From Microcaldota archaeon (GTDB lineage Archaea > Micrarchaeota > Micrarchaeia > Anstonellales > Bilamarchaeaceae), in assembly GCA_013331535.1 (NCBI GenBank), contig DUGF01000017.1, positions 1 to 10,072 of the forward strand: a DNA stretch of 10,072 bases, given 5' to 3'. The notes beneath the pieces are model-generated. The model made no database searches. It saw nothing but the letters and a program-made list of their open reading frames with translations, and was not told the origin of the DNA. Below, in pieces: positions 6,353-10,072 of the stretch (positions are counted from its first letter, which is position 1; each line of letters begins with the position of its first letter). The position numbers and the translations under genes are program-made.

Positions 6353-6982
6353 ATGTATTCCTGTAAAATTCCAGAAGACAAAAAAGACATGTTCGCTTTC
6401 GCGCTTGCCAATGGAATTGAGGCTTCGTACAAGGATCTCTGTGAAGTATGTGGGCGAATCAAGGGTAAACGCACCAGTTCGGCTCTTTCACTTCTTGAAC
6501 GAGCAGCAGAAGGAGAAATTCCAATCATGTTCAAAACTTACAACAAAAGACTAGGCCACAGGAGAGAGCTTGGCGGGAAGAAAGGAAGATACCCGGAAAA
6601 AGCCGCAGGTCTTGTTCTGAAAGTTTTGAAAAGTGCAATTGCGAATGCAGATGTTGTTGGTCTTAACGAAGAGCGAATGATTTTCCATGCAGCTGCCAAC
6701 AAAACCTTCACTTATCCCAGGCTTTCGCCAAAGGGAAGACGTAACAGAGCTAATTACGAGCTTGCTAAGATAGAAATCGTGCTCAAGGAAGTTGTGGAAA
6801 CTCCGAAAGAAAAAAAGGAACAGAAAAGAGCAGAGCAGAAAGCAAAGTCGGATGTGAAGACCGATGTGAAGGCCACTGTGCAAAAGGAAGTGTCTGATGC
6901 AAAGGGTGTGGTCAGAAAAGAAAAATTGAAAACCGAAGAGAAAAGTCTGATGCAACGAATGGAATCGGATCAAAAGATTTGA
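6353..6982 (+). CDS. rpl22: 50S ribosomal protein uL22 with Lys-rich C-terminal tail
   Basis: uL22 contacts all domains of 23S rRNA and its hairpin lines the exit tunnel. The core (about residues 1-150) shows family landmarks: DLCEVCGRIKGKRTSSALSL, IPIMFKTYNKRLGHRRELGG, GRYPEKAAGLVLKVLKSAIANA, VGLNEERMIFHAAANK and ELAKIEIVLKEV. The N-terminus is shorter than usual and the core is rather diverged. Residues 151-209 form a tail rich in Lys, Glu and Val, absent from typical archaeal uL22; the 9-mer GATGTGAAG occurs twice in it (6851, 6863). The total of 209 residues exceeds the family's roughly 150. GGTG at 6342-6345 lies seven bases before the ATG. It sits between uS19 and uS3 as expected. Confidence 0.93.
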   Translation: MYSCKIPEDKKDMFAFALANGIEASYKDLCEVCGRIKGKRTSSALSLLERAAEGEIPIMFKTYNKRLGHRRELGGKKGRYPEKAAGLVLKVLKSAIANADVVGLNEERMIFHAAANKTFTYPRLSPKGRRNRANYELAKIEIVLKEVVETPKEKKEQKRAEQKAKSDVKTDVKATVQKEVSDAKGVVRKEKLKTEEKSLMQRMESDQKI

Positions 6983-7006
6983 AATCCGACGAAGTGAAGT
7001 GACTTT

Positions 7007-7693
7007 ATGGTCTACGAGAAAAAATTTATTGATGAGCCGATCGGCAAATACAAAATGATGAAATTCCTGGAAAAGGCACTTGAAAATGCCTGGCTTGCAG
7101 GAGTTGACATCCAGAGAACCCCGCTCGTTACGCGCATAACACTAGAAGTAATGAATCCCGGAAAAGTCATTGGAAGGAAAGGACGTTTCATCAATGATTT
7201 AACCGAGGCAATCAAAACTGAGTTCGGAATAGAAAATCCACAGATAAGCGTTGTTGATGTTCAGAACCAGTATCTTGAACCGCGTCTTGTGGCAAAGAAG
7301 GCGGCAAAATATATTGAAATGGGTAAGAAGGTAAGGCAGGTTATGCATTTCCTTCTTCGCGAGATTCTTAAGTCTGGTGCGCTTGGTGCAGAAATTGTCG
7401 CGTCAGGAAAGATCGGTGCAAAAGGCGCTCGTGCAAAATCACTTCATGTTTCAGCGGGTTATATTCCAAAAGCAGGTGAGCCTGCAAGGCTTGTCCGTGA
7501 GGCACATGTAAACGCGCTCACAAAATCCGGAATTATTGGAGTTCTTGCAAGGATTGTTCCTCCGGGAACCGTGTTTCCTGATAAGGATTCTTCCAAAGCA
7601 GTTATTATTCCAAAGGTCATAGAAGTTGCGGATGCGCCGGTCTCCAGAAAACCTGGAATGATTCCAGGCTCTCAACCGGTGACTACTAAATAA
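7007..7693 (+). CDS. rps3: 30S ribosomal protein uS3
   Basis: uS3 is a small-subunit head protein at the mRNA entry channel with a type II KH domain. The 228-residue product has the KH motif NPGKVIGRKGRFINDLTEAI (50-69, GxxG loop at 56-59). The C-terminal domain follows with KKVRQVMHFLLREILKSGAL, GAEIVASGKIGAKGARAKSL and VREAHVNALTKSGIIGVLAR, ending in the archaeal-type IVPPGTVFPDK segment. The Shine-Dalgarno signal is weak: only AAGTGA around 6997-7002. The ATG follows uL22 by 24 bases. The stop codon abuts the GGTG site of uL29. Confidence 0.96.
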   Translation: MVYEKKFIDEPIGKYKMMKFLEKALENAWLAGVDIQRTPLVTRITLEVMNPGKVIGRKGRFINDLTEAIKTEFGIENPQISVVDVQNQYLEPRLVAKKAAKYIEMGKKVRQVMHFLLREILKSGALGAEIVASGKIGAKGARAKSLHVSAGYIPKAGEPARLVREAHVNALTKSGIIGVLARIVPPGTVFPDKDSSKAVIIPKVIEVADAPVSRKPGMIPGSQPVTTK

Positions 7694-7704
7694 TGGTGAA
7701 AAAC

Positions 7705-7932
7705 ATGGCTATACTTCGTGCTGGAGATATAAAAAAATTAACAAAAGCAGAAATGCTCAAAAAGCTTGAGGAGCTTTCAAAGTCTCTTCTGGAAGTCGGG
7801 GGCAGCAATAAAAAAAGGCCAGTTAAAACGGCAATTGCTCGGCTCAAGACATTCATTTCAAAAGCAGGTTCTGAAGATGGAAAGGCAAAGGTACCTGAAC
7901 AGAAAAAGCAAGCATTTAAAAAGAATTCATGA
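7705..7932 (+). CDS. rpl29: 50S ribosomal protein uL29
   Basis: uL29 is a small helical-hairpin protein at the tunnel exit next to uL23. The archaeal family starts MAILRAxEI, and MAILRAGDIKKLTKAEMLKK matches it exactly at ATG 7705. An earlier in-frame ATG (7693) overlaps the uS3 stop but would lie upstream of GGTG (7695-7698), which is six bases before 7705. The helical segment KKLEELSKSLLEVGG is followed by KRPVKTAIARLKTFIS, the conserved second helix. The 75-residue product has a short Lys-rich C-terminus (KAKVPEQKKQAFKKNS). A gap of 74 bases to aIF1 follows. Confidence 0.94.
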   Translation: MAILRAGDIKKLTKAEMLKKLEELSKSLLEVGGSNKKRPVKTAIARLKTFISKAGSEDGKAKVPEQKKQAFKKNS

Positions 7933-8006
7933 CGAAGTATAAGTTTTACTACGTAAATCTGATGTTTGTGTATTTGTGATATATTATATTGTCGAGGTTT
8001 GTATTA

Positions 8007-8312
8007 ATGAGTGATATATGCAACAAGTGTGGAATGCTGAAGGATCTCTGCGTTTGCGAGATTCTGGACAAGCAGGAGACCGCAAAAATAAAAATATATA
8101 CTACGTCAAAGAAGTTCAAAAAATTGGTTACTGTTGTCGAGGGTTTGGACCCCGTGCATCTGGATGAAACCGCAAGTCGTCTTAAACACGGTCTTGCGTG
8201 TGGAGGGACTGCAAAAGACGGCATAATCGTGCTTCAGGGAAACCATAAAAAACGGATTCCCGAGCTTCTTGTCAAGTTGGGTTATCCCAAGGAGATTATT
8301 GAAGTAAAATAA
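8007..8312 (+). CDS. Translation initiation factor aIF1 (SUI1 family)
   Basis: This is the archaeal counterpart of eIF1/SUI1, which binds near the P-site of the small subunit and enforces accurate start-codon selection. The 101-residue protein begins with the archaeal Cys motif CNKCGMLKDLCVCE, which has the spacing CxxC and CxC, possibly metal-binding. The SUI1 core follows: KIKIYTTSKKFKKLVTVVEG, LASRLKHGLACGG-type segment (RLKHGLACGGTAKDGIIVLQ) and HKKRIPELLVKLGYPKEII. An upstream in-frame TTG (7989) was rejected because GAGGT (7994-7998) lies eight bases before ATG 8007 and the Cys motif starts at residue 5. The stop is a tandem TAA TAA. It sits in the usual place between uL29 and uS17, but rpp29 is missing after it. 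Confidence 0.95.
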   Translation: MSDICNKCGMLKDLCVCEILDKQETAKIKIYTTSKKFKKLVTVVEGLDPVHLDETASRLKHGLACGGTAKDGIIVLQGNHKKRIPELLVKLGYPKEIIEVK

Positions 8313-8330
8313 TAATCTGAAGTGGTATTT

Positions 8331-8338
8331 TTTATATT
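8331..8338 (+). promoter_or_regulatory. TATA-like box, possible internal promoter for uS17
   Basis: TTTATATT is preceded by more T residues in the gap between aIF1 and uS17. A start about 25 bases downstream (near 8360) would leave a leader of about 15 bases containing the GGTG site at 8365-8368. The T-run (8328-8333) could equally act as a weak U-tract terminator. This is inferred from spacing only. Confidence 0.35.
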
Positions 8339-8374
8339 CCATTTCCTTATAGGATTCCATCCAAGGTGATTTTT

Positions 8375-8674
8375 ATGAATGAATGCACTGATAAGAACTG
8401 TTATGTTCATGGCTCTGTCCGCGTGCGCGGAGGAAGGTTCACTGGTAAGGTTGTCAGTGACAAGGGGAAAAGAACTGTAATTGTAGAACGAAGCGGTATT
8501 CGTTTCATAACCAAATACCAAAGAAGGGCAAAGATCCGTTCAAAAACACCAGCGCACAATCCCGATTGCGTAAATGCAAAAGAAGGGGATATAGTCAACG
8601 TTGGTGAAACAAGAAAATTAAGTAAGACAAAGGCATGGACTGTTCTCGAGGTTCTTAAACCTGAGGCACAATAA
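8375..8674 (+). CDS. rps17: 30S ribosomal protein uS17
   Basis: uS17 is a primary 16S rRNA-binding protein with an OB fold. The 99-residue product has the archaeal N-terminus CTDKNCYVHGSVRVRGGRF (Cys-x4-Cys-x2-His-Gly). GKVVSDKGKRTVIVERSGIR, KYQRRAKIRSKTPAHNPDCV and GDIVNVGETRKLSKTKAWTV follow, with ETRxLSKTKxWxVxEV as the family signature. Start: an in-frame GTG at 8366 is itself part of GGTG (8365-8368), which lies six bases before ATG 8375, so ATG is chosen. It follows aIF1 directly, where rpp29 would usually intervene. uL14 comes 25 bases later. Confidence 0.96.
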   Translation: MNECTDKNCYVHGSVRVRGGRFTGKVVSDKGKRTVIVERSGIRFITKYQRRAKIRSKTPAHNPDCVNAKEGDIVNVGETRKLSKTKAWTVLEVLKPEAQ

Positions 8675-8699
8675 TTTACGTATATATAGAGGGAAAATC

Positions 8700-9098
8700 A
8701 TGAAAGGACTCACATCAAGCGTAACTCGTGCGTTGACAACTGGCTCGTATGTTCCTTGCCAGGATAACAGCGGGGCAAAGGAAATATTCATAATTGGAAT
8801 TCCAGGAATGGCTGGGACCAGGAGAAGAAATGCTGGTGCAGGCGTTGGTACAGTTGTTACTGCGTCAGTAAAAAAAGGAAATCCCGATATGATCAAAAAA
8901 GTAGTGAAAGCAGTTATTATAAGGCAAAAAAAAGAATTTCGCAGACCAAATGGAATGCGGGTTATGTTTGAAGACAATGCCGCAGTACTTATCACAGAAG
9001 ATGGTCTGCCGGTTGGAACAGAGGTTAAAGGTGTTGTTGCAAGGGAAATATATGAAAGATTTCCAAAGGTGTCTGCAGTATCCGCAGGTATCCTATAA
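8700..9098 (+). CDS. rpl14: 50S ribosomal protein uL14
   Basis: uL14 is a beta-barrel protein at the subunit interface and the landing site of anti-association factors such as aIF6. The 132-residue length is normal. Family marks are the start SSVTRALTTGSYVPCQDNSGAKE (residues 5-27, abbreviated here: VPCQDNSGAK) and the signature AVIIRQKKEFRRPNGMRVMF with the following EDNAAVLI. The C-terminal domain reads PVGTEVKGVVAREIYERFPK and ends SAGIL. GAGGG at 8689-8693 lies six bases before the ATG. It is followed after 26 bases by uL24, as in other archaea. Confidence 0.97.
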   Translation: MKGLTSSVTRALTTGSYVPCQDNSGAKEIFIIGIPGMAGTRRRNAGAGVGTVVTASVKKGNPDMIKKVVKAVIIRQKKEFRRPNGMRVMFEDNAAVLITEDGLPVGTEVKGVVAREIYERFPKVSAVSAGIL

Positions 9099-9124
9099 AG
9101 TTATGTCCATAATTGGTGACGTTT

Positions 9125-9565
9125 ATGAAACCTGATACAGAAAGAACAAAACGATATCATGCAAAATTGCACAAAAAGCGCGATTTTCTTCACGTTCACA
9201 TAGCAAAAGAGCTGCGCAAGAGCATGAAGTCCAAGAAGAGATCGATTCTTGCAAGAAAGGGTGACAGCGTAAAAGTTATGCGTGGTTCATTCAAGGGAAA
9301 AAACGGAAAAATCTCAAGCATTGCTACACTCAGATGCAAAATATTCATTGAAGGTTTCAATAGGAAAACTCTTCGTGGAAAGGAAGTTCCAGTTCCATTC
9401 GAGCCATCAAATCTTTTGCTCGTTGGAGTGGAAATGAGCCAATCGCGAAAGGAGCTTTTCCAGGAAGTTAAAGCTCAGGAAGTTAATAAAGAAACCAAGG
9501 AAGTTAAGGAAACCAAAGTCGCAGAAGCCAAGGTTCTGGAATCCAGGACTTCGGCAAGTGGGTGA
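9125..9565 (+). CDS. rpl24: 50S ribosomal protein uL24 with repetitive C-terminal tail
   Basis: uL24 is an early-assembly 23S rRNA-binding protein with a KOW motif. The basic N-terminus (RTKRYHAKLHKKRDFLHVHI) is archaeal/eukaryotic in type. The KOW domain lies at about 44-72 (ARKGDSVKVMRGSFKGKNGK), followed by IFIEGFNRKTLRGKEVPVPF and PSNLLLVGVE. Residues 110-146 form a Glu/Lys/Val-rich low-complexity tail beyond the conserved domain. In DNA, AGGAAGTTAA occurs three times within the tail (9462, 9477, 9498). An in-frame TTG at 9113 was rejected: GGTG (9115-9118) lies six bases before ATG 9125. The stop codon is within the GGTGA signal of eS4. Confidence 0.95.
   Translation: MKPDTERTKRYHAKLHKKRDFLHVHIAKELRKSMKSKKRSILARKGDSVKVMRGSFKGKNGKISSIATLRCKIFIEGFNRKTLRGKEVPVPFEPSNLLLVGVEMSQSRKELFQEVKAQEVNKETKEVKETKVAEAKVLESRTSASG
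9462..9516 (+). repeat. In-frame short repeats in the uL24 tail
   Basis: AGGAAGTTAA starts at 9462, 9477 and 9498, and GAAACCAA at 9491 and 9509. The intervals (15, 21 and 18 bases) are multiples of three, so the reading frame is kept. This looks like the tail grew by short in-frame duplications of Glu-Val-Lys codons. Confidence 0.65.
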
Positions 9566-9572
9566 TGATTTT

Positions 9573-10072
9573 ATGTCAAAGAAAGGACGATCGTTTCATA
9601 TGAAAAGGCTTGCGGCTCCAAAAGCCATACCGATCACAGACAAGAAGGCGCATACTTGGATTATGAAGCCAGAGCCAGGACCGCATTCAAGTTTGCATTC
9701 AATGTCTGTTACAGTATTCCTAAGAGATATTCTTAAGGTTGCTAGAACCTCAGCTGATGTAAAGAAAGTTCTTTCAAAAAAACTTGTTTATGTTGATGGT
9801 GTGCCCCGCGTTTCTGAAAAATTTCCAATTGGTTTCATGGACGTGGTAAGCTTCCCGTCACTGGAAAATTATTACAGAATCGCACTTGATTTCAAGGGAC
9901 GACTTGTACCTGTTGAAATTTCAAAGGATGAAGCTACTAAAAAAATCTTAAAAGTCACAGGAAAAACAACTGCTCCAAAAGGAAAAATTGCGCTTTCATT
10001 CCATGATGGAAGATATCTGCTTGGCGACAATAACGTTCATGTTGGTGATAGTGTTGTCGTTGGTTTGCCTTC
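9573..10072 (+). CDS. rps4e: 30S ribosomal protein eS4 (5' part)
   Basis: eS4 is a small-subunit protein found only in archaea and eukaryotes. The reading frame runs from ATG 9573 off the right edge (166 codons and two bases). It begins MSKKGRSFHMKRLAAPKAIP, matching the family's KGxxxHxKRLAAPK opening. KPEPGPHSSLHSMSVTVFLR and the S4 RNA-binding domain follow (about residues 56-95: DVKKVLSKKLVYVDGVPR, then EKFPIGFMDVVSFP). The rest is the central beta domain with YRIALDFKGRLVPVEISKDE. GGTGAT (9561-9566) overlaps the uL24 stop and lies six bases from the ATG. The gene follows uL24 as in the canonical archaeal spc cluster; uL5 would be expected next, outside the window. Confidence 0.97.
   Translation, partial: MSKKGRSFHMKRLAAPKAIPITDKKAHTWIMKPEPGPHSSLHSMSVTVFLRDILKVARTSADVKKVLSKKLVYVDGVPRVSEKFPIGFMDVVSFPSLENYYRIALDFKGRLVPVEISKDEATKKILKVTGKTTAPKGKIALSFHDGRYLLGDNNVHVGDSVVVGLP

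Noticed and set aside
6267-6554. Plus-strand open frame overlapping uS19 and uL22
   Set aside because: It lies out of frame within two certain ribosomal genes and has no family resemblance or translation signal.
7978-7990. AT-rich TATATTATATT before aIF1 as a promoter
   Set aside because: The expected transcription start would fall at or after the ATG and exclude the GAGGT signal at 7994-7998.
8680-8688. TATATATA-like sequence before uL14
   Set aside because: It lies within 20 bases of the start codon, so transcription from it would begin inside the gene, and a good GAGGG signal argues for translation from a longer operon transcript.
1-10072. CRISPR arrays, insertion sequences, tRNA or rRNA genes
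   Set aside because: No regularly spaced repeats, transposase-like frame, terminal inverted repeats, cloverleaf or rRNA-like stretch was seen; nearly all sequence is accounted for by coding genes.

Overview
The window is a block of archaeal information-processing genes, all on the + strand. Archaeal origin is clear from the RNA polymerase A'' subunit encoded separately from A', and from the archaeal/eukaryotic-type proteins eL30, eS4 and aIF1. The small NusA-like protein made only of two KH domains and the GGTG-type Shine-Dalgarno sites agree with this. The genome looks moderately AT-rich by eye. The lineage cannot be fixed from the window; a reduced DPANN-type archaeon is one guess, based only on the unusual gene order and the absence of rpp29.

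Region 1 (1-2003) is the tail of the RNA polymerase cluster: the 3' part of rpoA'', then eL30 with a long acidic N-terminal extension, then the NusA-like KH protein. Region 2 (2004-3110) breaks the pattern. A 174-base gap is followed by one unrecognised 229-residue gene with motifs suggestive of the TraB/GumN-like fold. Then comes a 243-base gap holding a hairpin, a TATA-like box and a potentially structured leader. Region 3 (3111-10072) is the archaeal S10/spc ribosomal cluster in near-canonical order: uL3, uL4, uL23, uL2, uS19, uL22, uS3, uL29, aIF1, uS17, uL14, uL24 and eS4, which runs off the right edge. Gaps here are short and uL4 overlaps uL23. The RNase P protein gene rpp29, usually found between aIF1 and uS17, is absent.

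Together these genes make parts of the transcription machinery, both ribosomal subunits and the start-codon selection factor. The uL3-to-eS4 genes are probably one long transcript, with a possible internal promoter before uS17. The usual followers of nusA (uS12, uS7, EF-1A, uS10) are not here, so two clusters often separate in other archaea are close neighbours. The main non-routine points are the inserted TraB-like gene, the leader before uL3, the missing rpp29, low-complexity Lys/Glu-rich tails on several proteins, and a modified active-site loop in uL2. I did not find a convincing new multi-gene system.
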